Notes under the pieces: model-generated | Database searches by the model: none | What the model was told of the DNA's origin: nothing | Seen by the model: only the letters and a program-made list of their open reading frames with translations | Program-made: the position numbers and the translations under genes | Shown here: positions 24,412 to 33,163 of the stretch, piece after piece | Layout: every line of letters begins with the position of its first letter | Numbering within the stretch: position 1 is the stretch's first letter | Source: Paenibacillus dauci | Lineage (GTDB): Bacteria; Bacillota; Bacilli; Paenibacillales; Paenibacillaceae | Reading direction: 5' to 3' | Assembly: GCF_000971985.1 (NCBI RefSeq) | Contig: NZ_LAQQ01000002.1 | Coordinates: 620,001-684,000, forward strand | DNA length: 64,000 nucleotides

Positions 24412-24726
24412 TCAGGAGATCAGCTTCAGCCCTACAGCCGAGGTGATGATCATCGCGATAAACAGAATGCGCCAGCCGCTTTTGGCTTCATTATACATAA
24501 GCATGCCGACAATTGCTCCCCCGACCGTACCAATGCCTGTCCATACGGCATAAGCAGTACCCATGGCGATCCCGTTCATGGCATAGGTCAGACAAGAAAA
24601 GCTGCCTGCAAATGCCAGTATCATCATAAGTACATTCAATACGGATTTCTGGCGTACCAGCCGGTTCATTGTAATAACACCGACGACTTCGAATCCTCCT
24701 GCAATAACAAGTGTCAACCAGTACAT
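24412..24726 (-). CDS. SMR-family efflux protein, subunit B (YvdR/YkkD-like)
   Basis: Small multidrug-resistance protein, 104 residues, four membrane helices. Glu13 in GGFEVVGVI is the conserved proton/substrate-coupling residue, and AYAVWTGIGTVGGAIVGML is the SMR signature. Its ATG overlaps the stop of the preceding SMR gene by one base (TAATG), so the two are coupled and probably make a heterodimeric exporter. With the upstream TetR gene the order matches B. subtilis yvdT-yvdS-yvdR. Substrate unknown (cationic drugs or guanidinium-like compounds in the family). Confidence 0.92.
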   Translation of the reverse strand: MYWLTLVIAGGFEVVGVITMNRLVRQKSVLNVLMMILAFAGSFSCLTYAMNGIAMGTAYAVWTGIGTVGGAIVGMLMYNEAKSGWRILFIAMIITSAVGLKLIS

Positions 24727-25076
24727 TACGCTTCACCTACCTTTGCCGGAGTCTTGCCTTCGTTATCGGTAACCAGCTTCAGTCCGATCACGCCTGCCAT
24801 TAGCAGCAGAATCAGCAGCAGCTTGATCCACTGGAACGGTTCCCCGAAGATCAGCATCTCGGCGGCTACTGTTCCTCCGGTGCCGATACCGGTAAATACT
24901 GCATAGACTGTACCGACCGGTAGCCGGTTGGAAGCTTTGATAATCAGATAAAAACTAATTGCGATTCCTGCTGCTGTAAGTGCCCACTCGCCCGCCGTCT
25001 CGGCATGCTTGAGACCGGATACCCATACCACTTCAATCAATCCGCCAATAAATACATATAACCAGTTGCGATTCAT
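24726..25076 (-). CDS. SMR-family efflux protein, subunit A (YvdS/YkkC-like)
   Basis: Partner SMR protein, 116 residues, four helices; Glu14 in [14 protein letters not shown] is the conserved acidic residue and [19 protein letters not shown] the family signature. The start is ATG 25076, 12 nt after AAAGGGG; in-frame ATGs at 25088 and 25106 either abut the ribosome site or precede it. The C-terminus carries an extra 14-residue polar tail. No ykkC-type guanidine riboswitch is visible; control is more likely by the TetR repressor encoded 60 nt upstream. Confidence 0.9.
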   Translation of the reverse strand: MNRNWLYVFIGGLIEVVWVSGLKHAETAGEWALTAAGIAISFYLIIKASNRLPVGTVYAVFTGIGTGGTVAAEMLIFGEPFQWIKLLLILLLMAGVIGLKLVTDNEGKTPAKVGEA

Positions 25077-25136
25077 GGTGTTTCTCATCCCCTTTATATT
25101 GCACATCCAGTGTGTCTTGAATAATAGTCCAGCCTG

Positions 25137-25727
25137 TTATTGTACTGCAGCCTGAATCCCGCGCCAGTATATCGGCCATGTAGAATTCAGCCGCTGCACC
25201 GAGCGATGGGACTGTCCGTACAGCATCTCGATAATGATACCGTCCGCACAGGTCATATAGGCCTGCGCTGCTGTCTCTGCAGAGATGCACAGCGACATTT
25301 CATTCTGTTCGATACTGCGCTCGATTAGCCGCGTCAGCCGGGCTTCCAGTACATCGAGCAGGTTGTAGATCAGCGGAGTCACAGCTTCCCGCAGATTCTC
25401 GGGAGAAAAGTAAGCCATGCGAACAACGAATTTTATCGTATCATCGCTGTTATACAACTCCTGTAGAAAAGAAATCGTATCGCGCAGCCTTTGCTCCGGC
25501 GGCTGATCACGATGGGCGATCATATAGCGCATAATCTGATGCTTGAGTGCTCTCGCCGCCCTATTTAGTACTTGGAGAAACAGATCTTCCTTACTTTTGA
25601 AATGCGCATAGATGGAGGGCTTCTTGATACCGGCTTCTGCCGCCAGTTTGGAGAGCGAAGCTCCTTCATAACCATCTTGGGCAAAATGGGACAGTCCAAT
25701 ATGCAGCAGCTGTGCCTTTACACTCAT
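25137..25727 (-). CDS. TetR-family repressor of the paired SMR operon
   Basis: Transcription repressor of 196 residues. The N-terminal helix-turn-helix (about 20-45, ASLSKLAAEAGIKKPSIYAHF) is a textbook TetR domain; the C-terminal half is the ligand-binding and dimer domain. It is the first gene of the leftward operon with the two SMR genes. A palindromic CTAACG-GT-CGTTAG site between its promoter and ribosome site suggests autorepression relieved by an exported compound. The start is ATG 25727 behind GGAAGGTGAT. Comparable to B. subtilis YvdT by position. Confidence 0.93.
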   Translation of the reverse strand: MSVKAQLLHIGLSHFAQDGYEGASLSKLAAEAGIKKPSIYAHFKSKEDLFLQVLNRAARALKHQIMRYMIAHRDQPPEQRLRDTISFLQELYNSDDTIKFVVRMAYFSPENLREAVTPLIYNLLDVLEARLTRLIERSIEQNEMSLCISAETAAQAYMTCADGIIIEMLYGQSHRSVQRLNSTWPIYWRGIQAAVQ

Positions 25728-25739
25728 TCGATCACCTTC

Positions 25740-25760
25740 CTAACGGTCGTTAGTCTAACG
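25740..25760 (-). promoter_or_regulatory. Operator for the TetR repressor
   Basis: CTAACG-GT-CGTTAG (25740-25753) is a perfect palindrome, followed one base later by a third half-site CTAACG (25755-25760). It sits at about +2 to +16 of the tetR promoter, ideal for blocking transcription. Confidence 0.7.
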
Positions 25761-25761
25761 T

Positions 25762-25790
25762 ATTCTGCCACAATATGACTGAGATGTCAA
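25762..25790 (-). promoter_or_regulatory. Promoter of the tetR-SMR operon
   Basis: On the minus strand a perfect TTGACA (25790-25785), 17-bp spacer, and CAGAAT (25767-25762, 4 of 6). Confidence 0.65.
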
Positions 25791-25823
25791 ACACGCCTGC
25801 TCCTCAATAGGAACAGGCGTGTT
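25789..25823 (-). terminator. Terminator of the PLD-family gene
   Basis: AACACGCCTG / CAGGCGTGTT, a perfect 10-bp stem with a 14-nt loop, followed on the minus strand by TTTG. The T tract is short and runs directly into the tetR -35 element. Confidence 0.6.
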
Positions 25824-25913
25824 CAGTAGTTATAGTGAAGCCGGAAATAAATAGACCATACAGTGTCTACAATTATCTATGACCCTGTACATAAGTTGAA
25901 ATAATAAACATTA

Positions 25914-27485
25914 TCAGAAAGTGGTGAAGCCCAGAATCAGCTGCAGCCGGTAGGCGATATCCTTGATCCAGGTGCTATCTTCCTGATAGGCACTCAGCGG
26001 CAGGGTATATTGTTCTCCTTTATTGGTCCAAAGCATGGTAAAGTAGTCATTTACTTCTTTCATCAGTGCATTATCACCCGGAGCAGAGATCCACAGATCA
26101 TTTTCCAGATTATAATCCTTGAGATTACGTGGGGTGAAATTGGATGATCCGCCGATAATCAGATCATTGCCTGAACCGCTGTCGATATACATCAGCTTGG
26201 TATGATATTGCTCTTCGGTCGTATTGTACCAGCGGACGCCGATTTTGCCACCGGTCTCGCTGTTAAGTTCGGCAGCGACCGGGCGATTGGGAATACCGAT
26301 TTTATCCTGGCCAAAAGCATTCTGGTTCGGATCGAGTACCAACTGGATCTTCACGCCTCGTTTGGAGGCGTTCACTAGTTCGCTCGTTACCTGCTTGTCT
26401 GCCAGATAGAACATGCCCATCCACAGGGTATCTCCTTCACGGGTAGTCTGAATCGCTTCCAGCAGGCGATCATAAACTTTGCCCTCGGTAATATAGCGGA
26501 GCTGAATATCTCCTTTGTCGGTTGTAGCGGATGTAGAGGCATCCGGTCCGGTATTGCTGGCGGCATTGCTACTGGCAGTAGCTGGCTGCGCCTTATCTTC
26601 ATATTCCGGCAATTTTACATTGCTGCCCGACAGATCGATGACTGCCTGCTCTGCCCGCAGCAGATCGGCTGTAATCGGACCCTGTACTTCAAAGGCAACA
26701 TTGGAATGATATGCACTCGCATCATGAATATTACCGGTGGAGACAAGTGCACTGTTCTCGGTAATAACCGCTTTGCGGTGATTGGCTTTGACGTTCATCA
26801 ATTTGAGATACGAACGGAACGTCACATCAGGACCGGACGTTGCCATCGCATTGGGAATATGACCATTGCCTTCCTGACCAAACCACTGGAAAAAGGTGCG
26901 CCATACCGCCGAGTAAACTGGCGTGGAATCACGCAGCGGGTCCACATCGGTCATAATGACATCGATGCCGTTTTTCTTCATTTTTTCCAATAGTGGATTG
27001 GGGCTGGAGTTATAATCCGTATTCACTTCGTCCGTAATAAATACAATTTGCAGATCGGGTACCTGCTGCTTGCGCTGAATCAGCTTGTTGGTGAGCTGTT
27101 CGCTGATCTGGGGATACTGTTGCCCTTTATGTACGTAATTGTTGAACAGAAACATATCGATTACGATGTAGTTTTTGGCTTCACCGATCATTTTGACGAT
27201 ACGGTCGTAGATTTGCCTTTTCTGGGTAAAGCTGTTTTTGGTACCAGGGGCAGCATAGGTCAGATCATAGTAGAAATTCACATGATCCACATTATAAAGC
27301 GGGCTTTCATAGGATACACCTGGGGGAAGAGGTTTGTGGGTCTGGTAGATCATGACTACGATCAGCCAGAGAATTAGCAATCCCAGCAAGGAACGCAGGG
27401 AGATGACACGCCAGCTGGATCGCTGTTTGCCTCGTCCCGAAGCGTGGATAGGCGGAGTATGTTTGGAAAATGCTTTCATGCGCAT
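25914..27485 (-). CDS. Membrane-anchored phospholipase D-like protein
   Basis: PLD-superfamily protein of 523 residues. A basic N-terminus precedes one membrane helix (about 30-47), so the catalytic part should lie outside the cell. There are two PLD repeats. The second is intact: YHTKLMYIDSG (HxK-x4-D) followed by GGSSNFTP. The first reads NHRKAVITEN: HxK is kept, but the Asp is Glu. A Ser/Ala/Thr-rich linker (about 300-320) separates the halves. Spacing and the extra N-terminal domain suggest a cardiolipin-synthase-like or phosphodiesterase fold of unknown substrate. The start is ATG 27485, five bases after GAAAGGAG; TTG 27500 lies upstream of that site. Single gene, with its own terminator. 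Confidence 0.85.
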   Translation of the reverse strand: MRMKAFSKHTPPIHASGRGKQRSSWRVISLRSLLGLLILWLIVVMIYQTHKPLPPGVSYESPLYNVDHVNFYYDLTYAAPGTKNSFTQKRQIYDRIVKMIGEAKNYIVIDMFLFNNYVHKGQQYPQISEQLTNKLIQRKQQVPDLQIVFITDEVNTDYNSSPNPLLEKMKKNGIDVIMTDVDPLRDSTPVYSAVWRTFFQWFGQEGNGHIPNAMATSGPDVTFRSYLKLMNVKANHRKAVITENSALVSTGNIHDASAYHSNVAFEVQGPITADLLRAEQAVIDLSGSNVKLPEYEDKAQPATASSNAASNTGPDASTSATTDKGDIQLRYITEGKVYDRLLEAIQTTREGDTLWMGMFYLADKQVTSELVNASKRGVKIQLVLDPNQNAFGQDKIGIPNRPVAAELNSETGGKIGVRWYNTTEEQYHTKLMYIDSGSGNDLIIGGSSNFTPRNLKDYNLENDLWISAPGDNALMKEVNDYFTMLWTNKGEQYTLPLSAYQEDSTWIKDIAYRLQLILGFTTF

Positions 27486-27746
27486 TGAAGCTCCTTTCAA
27501 GATAGAAAACGGTCGAAAAATGAATCATGTCACGTATGTATCCATATAACAACAAAACATGCTTTTTGACGCATGGTAAATATATGCAAATCAACAGGTG
27601 ATTAAAAAGAATAAAATTTAATTTTGTAAAATCTGTGACGTATGGTTGCAAAGGGGGTATCGCACGTTTATATATAGGTAATAGGTATCTATTGTTGTTA
27701 CACGTAATACCTGAATAACGCTATCACAGAGGAAAAAGGGGATGTA

Positions 27747-29297
27747 ATGAAAGCAGTTCAATCTACCCGCAAAGCAGTTATTGTCGGAGCAGGTCCCGGA
27801 GGACTCGCAGCAGGTATGCTGCTGGCCAGTCACGGGTATGAGGTAGACGTGTATGAGAAGCAGCCTGTTGTAGGCGGGCGCTCTTCACGGTTGCACCTGG
27901 GGGAATACCAGTTTGACCGCGGGGCTACATTTTTGATGATGCCTCATCTGATCGAAGAATTATTTGAGATGTCCGGCCGTTCGTTGGATAGCTATGTAGA
28001 TATGCAGGAACTGACACCGCTATATAGCCTGCATTTTGGCGATATGGTATTCAAGCCTTCCCGGGATCGTGAGGACACGGCAGCACAGATTGCCCGTCTG
28101 TTCCCCGGTGATGAGCAGGGATATTACCGCTATCTGGAAGAAGAAGATGTGAAACTGGATAAAGTGATGCCTTTGCTGCGCCGTCCTTTTGCCGGTTTGG
28201 CTGATTATATGCGTGCAGATGTGATTCGTGCGCTGCCCAAGCTGCATTTGAATGACACGGTCTATGGACGTCTATCCCGCTATTTCAAGGATGAGCGGCT
28301 CAAGCAGGCATTTACCTTCCAATCCAAATATCTGGGAATGTCCGCATGGGAATGTCCGGGTACATTTACCATTCTGTCTTATCTGGAGCATCGCTATGGT
28401 CTTTTTCATCCCAAAGGCGGTTTGAACTCCGTATTTGAAGCGATGGCAAAGGTAATCTCCGAACATGGTGGACGCGTACATACTTCCAGAGGGGTACAGC
28501 GTGTGATTACACAGGGACGCAAGGCTACCGGAGTAGTGCTGGATAATGGAGAGCAGGTGAATGCCGATCATGTAGTGATCAATGCCGATTTTGCTACAGC
28601 GATGAATCAGCTGTTCGAACCCGGTGTACTGCGTAAATATGCACCTGAGCAGCTCGCACAGAAAAAATATTCCTGTTCGGCTGCCATGCTCTATCTGGGT
28701 ATTGATGGTGCAGTGGATCTGGAACACCATTCTGTACATTTCTCTGCCGATTATCATAAAAATGTCGACGAGATCACCAAGTTCAAAACGTTATCCGAAG
28801 ATCCATCGATCTATGTACACAATCCTTCGGTACTGGATGATACACTCGCTCCGGCAGGCAAGTCGGCATTATACATTCTGATGCCTACTCCGAATCTGAC
28901 CGGCGAGACCGACTGGGAAGCGAAGCGTGAGCAGGTTAAGGAACAGATGCTGAACCGTGCCGAACAGATTCCGCAGCTGCAGGGACTGCGCGACCGGATC
29001 GAGGAGATGAGTTTCTTCACTCCGCTGGATTGGGAGCAGCAGCTGGATGTGTATCAGGGGGCTACTTTTAACCTGACTCATAATCTGGGACAAATGATGG
29101 CTTTCCGTCCGCATAACCAGTTTGAAGAAGTGGATGGTGTATGGCTGGTTGGCGGAGGCACACATCCGGGCAGTGGACTGCCGACGATTTTTGAATCGGC
29201 GCGAATCAGCACATCGCTGATCTTCAAGCAGGATGGGGTTACACGTTCTACCAAAATGGATGCCGGATCGGTACTGGCCGGGGCGGAACATTCATGA
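27747..29297 (+). CDS. crtN: CrtN-type diapophytoene desaturase (carotenoid cluster, desaturase 1)
   Basis: FAD-dependent amine-oxidase-fold enzyme of the CrtI/CrtN family, 516 residues. The FAD site AVIVGAGPGGLAAGMLL is at about 10-26 and the family C-terminal signature is GGGTHPGSGLPTIFESARIS (about 468-487). By similarity it introduces double bases into 4,4'-diapophytoene to give diapolycopene-type chromophores; in Bacillus this role is called CrtNa. It is the first gene of the overlapping crt operon; the start ATG 27747 follows AAAAAGGGGATGTA, and its stop overlaps the next gene by ATGA. No sharply defined promoter is visible upstream. Which of the three paralogs is the desaturase is inferred from motif, not proven. 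Confidence 0.88.
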   Translation: MKAVQSTRKAVIVGAGPGGLAAGMLLASHGYEVDVYEKQPVVGGRSSRLHLGEYQFDRGATFLMMPHLIEELFEMSGRSLDSYVDMQELTPLYSLHFGDMVFKPSRDREDTAAQIARLFPGDEQGYYRYLEEEDVKLDKVMPLLRRPFAGLADYMRADVIRALPKLHLNDTVYGRLSRYFKDERLKQAFTFQSKYLGMSAWECPGTFTILSYLEHRYGLFHPKGGLNSVFEAMAKVISEHGGRVHTSRGVQRVITQGRKATGVVLDNGEQVNADHVVINADFATAMNQLFEPGVLRKYAPEQLAQKKYSCSAAMLYLGIDGAVDLEHHSVHFSADYHKNVDEITKFKTLSEDPSIYVHNPSVLDDTLAPAGKSALYILMPTPNLTGETDWEAKREQVKEQMLNRAEQIPQLQGLRDRIEEMSFFTPLDWEQQLDVYQGATFNLTHNLGQMMAFRPHNQFEEVDGVWLVGGGTHPGSGLPTIFESARISTSLIFKQDGVTRSTKMDAGSVLAGAEHS

Positions 29298-30769
29298 GCC
29301 GCCGCAAGAAAATCGCCATCGTCGGTGGTGGTATCGGCGGATTGACAGCAGCGCTGTTACTCAGCCACCGCGATGCGGATGTAACGATATTTGAGCGAAG
29401 CGATCGACTCGGCGGACGAATTGCCTTTGAAGAAGAGGGTGATCAGCGTATCGATCAGGGACCGACGATTGTACTGCTGCCGGAGATGCTATACAGCATT
29501 CTGGAAGAAGCAGGCATCAGCCGCGAACGGTTACCGCTAATCGAATGTGACCCGCTGTACCGGATTCATTATCCGGATGGCAAAGTGTTGGCCAAGCATC
29601 GTCAGCCGGAACGTCAGGCAGAGGAAGTAGAGCGGGTATTTCCCGGAGAAGGCAAGAATTTTGAGCGGTTTATCCGTGAAATGAGTCCCCTTTTCCCGCG
29701 TGGACAGGCTTCTTTTTTGGAAAGGGACTTTCCAGCCTGGCAGCAATTTTTTAGCGGAAGCAATCTGTCGCTGATGCGCAGTCTGCGCGCTTATCGCAAT
29801 CTGAGCAGTGCAGCCGGTATGTATTTTCGGCACCAACAGCTGCGTGAAGCGTATTCCCTACAGAGTCTGTATATTGGCGGGATTCCCGAGAAGACGCCGG
29901 GTTTGTATACGATGCTGCCTTATGCGGAACATGCTTTTGGCGTCTGGATGCTGAAGGGTGGATATGGCAGACTGCCGCAGATTCTCGGTGAAGAGTTGGC
30001 AGAGCGTGGTGTAACGGTCCACCTGAATTGCCCGGTAGACGAAATCGAAGTGCGCCATGGTGTCTGTCTGGGTGTACAGGCCAGTGGAGAGAAGCAGGCA
30101 TTTGATGCCGTGTTGTATAATGGAGACTTCCCTTATATTAATTCGCTGCTATCTAATAGTGAGCCGCCCATCAAGCCGCGGCGTACACCTTATCAGCCGT
30201 CGACCGGATGTGTGCTGATCTATGCAGGTGTACAGCGTCAATGGTCGGAGATGCTGACACATCAATTTTTCCTGCCGGATAGTCTGAACAACAGTCTGCG
30301 TGAGACATTCCGGAAGCGCCAGCTGCCGCGTGATCCGTCCTTTTATGTATTCAATCCGGTAGCACTGGATAGCGAGGCGGCTCCTGCAGGTGAGAGTGTA
30401 TTGTACTTTTTGATACCGGTGACGGATGAAGCGGGGATTGATTGGGAAAAGGATACCGACCGGCTTGTTCAGCAAGTGCTCGATTCTGCTGAAGAGAGAG
30501 GATTTACCGGACTGCGCGATTCCCTTAAATGGATGAGGGTACGCACACCTGCCGATGCACTGCGCAGCGGATTATATGGAGGCGGAAGTTTTGGTATTGC
30601 ACCGATTCTTCGACAGTCCGGAGTATATCGTCCTCAGCCACGGCCGTTTCCCGGAATACGCCGATTATATGCAGCCGGAGCTTCTGTGCATCCTGGCGGC
30701 GGTGTACCGATTGTGATGCAGGGCGCAAGAATGGCTGTACAGCAAATTGTAAAGGAGTTGGGAATTTGA
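29294..30769 (+). CDS. CrtN/CrtP-family carotenoid oxidoreductase, paralog 2
   Basis: Second CrtI-family flavoenzyme, 491 residues. The FAD motif AIVGGGIGGLTAALLL is at 8-23, and the C-terminal signature is GASVHPGGGVPIVMQGARMA. It is the most divergent of the three paralogs in the cluster. B. indicus and B. firmus carry three such genes: crtNa (desaturase), crtNb (terminal methyl ketolase) and crtNc (aldehyde oxidase). This one may be the crtNc-like enzyme making the terminal carboxylate, but substrate order cannot be read from sequence. The start ATG 29294 overlaps the previous stop (ATGA), and its TGA overlaps the TTG start of crtM. Confidence 0.85.
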   Translation: MSRRKKIAIVGGGIGGLTAALLLSHRDADVTIFERSDRLGGRIAFEEEGDQRIDQGPTIVLLPEMLYSILEEAGISRERLPLIECDPLYRIHYPDGKVLAKHRQPERQAEEVERVFPGEGKNFERFIREMSPLFPRGQASFLERDFPAWQQFFSGSNLSLMRSLRAYRNLSSAAGMYFRHQQLREAYSLQSLYIGGIPEKTPGLYTMLPYAEHAFGVWMLKGGYGRLPQILGEELAERGVTVHLNCPVDEIEVRHGVCLGVQASGEKQAFDAVLYNGDFPYINSLLSNSEPPIKPRRTPYQPSTGCVLIYAGVQRQWSEMLTHQFFLPDSLNNSLRETFRKRQLPRDPSFYVFNPVALDSEAAPAGESVLYFLIPVTDEAGIDWEKDTDRLVQQVLDSAEERGFTGLRDSLKWMRVRTPADALRSGLYGGGSFGIAPILRQSGVYRPQPRPFPGIRRLYAAGASVHPGGGVPIVMQGARMAVQQIVKELGI

Positions 30770-31647
30770 AATATGCAAGTGAAGCAGATCTGCAGAGCTG
30801 CGAGGAAATGATCCGTCATGGCTCGTCGTCGTTTTATTACGCTTTTAGCTGGCTTACCAGTCCCCAGAAGGAAGCGGTTCATGTCATCTATGCCTTTTGC
30901 CGGATGATTGATGACAGTGTGGATGAACCGGAACAATCCCTTTATACGATTCAGGAGCTGCAATCCCTGTTTGCCAATCTGGAACAGGCGGAAGGACACT
31001 TTATTTGGCCTTCTTTACGCTGGCTGTTTGAGGCATTTCCGTCTTTGTCACGGGCACCGTTTCAGCGGCAGATGGATGGGCAGACGTATGATCTGACGTT
31101 TACACGATATTCCACGATGCGCGAGCTGGAACATTATTGTTATCTGGTAGCGGGTACGGTGGGCGAGATGCTGCTGCCTGTACTAAAGGGAGAGCACAGC
31201 GAAGAGATTCGTCATTCCGGCATTGCGCTGGGTAAAGCGATGCAGATAGTAAATATTATGCGTGATATTGGCGAAGACGGCCGCAGAGGTCGCCGTTATA
31301 TACCGCTGGAGCTGCTGAGCAAGCATGGATATACCGAAGAGGAGCTGGAGAACGGTGTGATCGATGATCGTTTTCGTGCCCTGATGGATGAGCTGCGTCT
31401 GCTGGCGGAACAGTGGTTTGCGACAGGTCTTGGCGATTTGCAAGCCTATCCAGAACGAAGCGCATTTACTGTAGAACTGGCAGCGACATTCTATGCAGGT
31501 ATTATGGATGTGATTGTCGAGAATGAATATGATGTGTTTTCCCGGCGTGCCTATGTGGATGACACACGCAAGCGTGAGCTGCTGATCCAGGTGGCTATAC
31601 GGCATGGCGTCGATCTGGAAATGCTGGAACGGCCTGCCGTCTCCTGA
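30766..31647 (+). CDS. crtM: Squalene/phytoene synthase family, 4,4'-diapophytoene synthase
   Basis: Committed-step enzyme joining two prenyl diphosphates head to head; 293 residues, all-helical. The two Asp-rich motifs are YAFCRMIDDSVDE (about 41-53) and GKAMQIVNIMRDIGED (about 155-170), both with Asp residues intact for Mg-diphosphate binding. Neighbouring crtN genes point to a C30 (farnesyl) rather than C40 substrate. The start is TTG 30766, eight bases after AAAGGAG, overlapping the previous TGA; the long frame from 30529 is an artefact running antiphase through the upstream gene. No FPP synthase is in the window. Confidence 0.93.
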   Translation: MKYASEADLQSCEEMIRHGSSSFYYAFSWLTSPQKEAVHVIYAFCRMIDDSVDEPEQSLYTIQELQSLFANLEQAEGHFIWPSLRWLFEAFPSLSRAPFQRQMDGQTYDLTFTRYSTMRELEHYCYLVAGTVGEMLLPVLKGEHSEEIRHSGIALGKAMQIVNIMRDIGEDGRRGRRYIPLELLSKHGYTEEELENGVIDDRFRALMDELRLLAEQWFATGLGDLQAYPERSAFTVELAATFYAGIMDVIVENEYDVFSRRAYVDDTRKRELLIQVAIRHGVDLEMLERPAVS

Positions 31648-32441
31648 TGGGCTGGCTATTCTGGATCTGGTATGCGATCGGCGCTACCCTGCTGTTAACG
31701 ATTGATGTACCCAAGGCGCTGGACTTTTCCAATGGACTCTTTTTGGTGTTTTATGCGCTGTATGCTCTGTATCTGATGAAGCGCCAAGAGGTCTATTGGC
31801 AACTGTCCGACCAGTCAGTCAGTGGCAGCGTACATAAAAAATGGCTGCGTCTGCTGCTGCTGGCTCTTCTGATTTGGCTGGGGGGTATGTCTCTGGAATG
31901 GATCGGTGTACATACCGGCTGGCCATTTGGAGAGTACGAATATACGCCGCTACTCGGCAGTCTGATTTTCGGAGTGCCATGGACTCTGGGTTTTGCCTGG
32001 ATTGGTGTAGTAGCAGGCGGTGCATTGCTTAGCAGCGCACGGATCGAGAGAGAGGGACAGGCACCTGCTGCAGTACGTACCTGGTCTGTACGTCTGCTGC
32101 GTGCAGTGAAAATCGGCGTCTGGATTATTATTCTGGATCTGGTGCTGGACCCGGTTGCCCATGCGCGCGGATTCTGGCACTGGGGCGGAACAGGTGGATT
32201 TTACGGAGTGCCATGGAGCAATTTTGTCGCGTGGTTTGTAGTGGGAGGGGTGCTTTCATTGACACTGCCAAACTTATTTATCACTCGCAAGGTACATCGG
32301 CATGCGACATTCCTGTACCAGGGCATGCTGCTGCTGTTTGGTTTGCTCGCCTGGAAAGCAGGCATCGAAGGCTCCATGTTGGCGGCTGTTCTTGGGATTC
32401 TGCTCGCAGAAGGGAGCTACCGATATGATACCCGCTCATAA
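31647..32441 (+). CDS. CruF/DUF422-type carotenoid biosynthesis membrane protein
   Basis: Integral membrane protein of 264 residues with about seven helices. The conserved pieces FGVPWTLGFAWIGVVAGG (about 108-125) and DLVLDPVAHARGFWHW followed by GGFYGVPWSNFVAWF mark the CruF (DUF422) family. Known members add water to the terminal C1 double bond of carotenoids such as gamma-carotene or bisanhydrobacterioruberin. In a C30 cluster it may hydrate the diapocarotenoid end to provide a hydroxyl for glycosylation, an alternative to an ester link at the carboxyl end. The ATG 31647 overlaps the crtM stop (TGATG). Confidence 0.85.
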   Translation: MGWLFWIWYAIGATLLLTIDVPKALDFSNGLFLVFYALYALYLMKRQEVYWQLSDQSVSGSVHKKWLRLLLLALLIWLGGMSLEWIGVHTGWPFGEYEYTPLLGSLIFGVPWTLGFAWIGVVAGGALLSSARIEREGQAPAAVRTWSVRLLRAVKIGVWIIILDLVLDPVAHARGFWHWGGTGGFYGVPWSNFVAWFVVGGVLSLTLPNLFITRKVHRHATFLYQGMLLLFGLLAWKAGIEGSMLAAVLGILLAEGSYRYDTRS

Positions 32442-33159
32442 ATCGCCCTGGTTTGACCGGATTTTTATCCGGTATAACGAATGGTATCTGCTGCGCCGGA
32501 ATTTTCATTCCTTTACCCTATCCGGAGAGCTGGACAGTATAGCTGCGAATCAGCCGGCCGTATACATTATGAATCATAGCTCCTGGTGGGATGGACTGCT
32601 GATCTATCATGCATTTCGCCATGCGTCGGCAGGTGATCATTATGTCATGATGGAGGAGCGTCAGCTGAGACGATATACTTTTTTTGGCAAGCTGGGTGCT
32701 TTTTCTATTGATAAAAGCAGTCCGGGTGATATTCGGTTGTCCCTGCGTTATGCCGCAGAACTCTTGAATCAGGGCAAACGGGTATGGATGTTTCCGCAGG
32801 GAGAAATACGTCATCTGGAAGAGCGGCCGCTGACTTTTCGGCCGGGAATTGGACTTCTGCTGCGGCAGACTGCTGGTTCCGTGCCGGTGATTCCGGTGAC
32901 ATTATATTACGGGTTGTACCAGCATGCCCGGCTGCAGGCTTCGCTACATATCGGTGCTCCTGTCTACCAGGACTGGAGCAGACTATCTGCCCGCGCCTGT
33001 GCCAGCCAGCTGGAGGAATTAATTACCAGCCAGCTGGATCAGCAGCGTGCCGTATCGCTGACGAACGATGGAGAACTGCCTGGAGCCAGAGATCTGATCC
33101 GGCGCAGAAGCTCTACGGATGACAAGTACGACCACTATCGCAGAATCAGGAAAAGGTGA
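32425..33159 (+). CDS. PlsC-type acyltransferase for carotenoid glycoside
   Basis: LPLAT-family acyltransferase, 244 residues, probably membrane-associated. The catalytic NHSSWWD (HxxxxD, about 47-53) and the substrate-binding FPQGEIR (about 121-127, family FPEGTR) are clear. In this setting it most likely adds a fatty acyl chain to the sugar of the carotenoid, as CrtO does in staphyloxanthin synthesis. The start is ATG 32425, eight bases after AAGGGAG and 17 bp inside the preceding gene; the longer frame from 32302 is a Cys-rich antiphase artefact. Four nucleotides separate it from the glycosyltransferase gene. A general lysophospholipid role is the alternative. Confidence 0.85.
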   Translation: MIPAHKSPWFDRIFIRYNEWYLLRRNFHSFTLSGELDSIAANQPAVYIMNHSSWWDGLLIYHAFRHASAGDHYVMMEERQLRRYTFFGKLGAFSIDKSSPGDIRLSLRYAAELLNQGKRVWMFPQGEIRHLEERPLTFRPGIGLLLRQTAGSVPVIPVTLYYGLYQHARLQASLHIGAPVYQDWSRLSARACASQLEELITSQLDQQRAVSLTNDGELPGARDLIRRRSSTDDKYDHYRRIRKR

Positions 33160-33163
33160 ACCT

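Noticed and set aside
24380..25130. Guanidine (ykkC-type) riboswitch ahead of the SMR pair
   Set aside because: The gap between the TetR and SMR genes is only 60 nt and shows none of the ykkC consensus; TetR control explains the locus.
27666..27688. Sigma-B-like promoter (GTTTAT ... AGGTAT) before the carotenoid operon
   Set aside because: The spacer is 11 bp instead of 12-15 and both elements carry mismatches; suggestive because staphylococcal crt genes use sigma-B, but not supportable.
30529..30765. N-terminal fusion to the CrtM protein
   Set aside because: The extended frame is the antiphase reading of the upstream desaturase gene; a TTG with a good ribosome site at 30766 explains the start.
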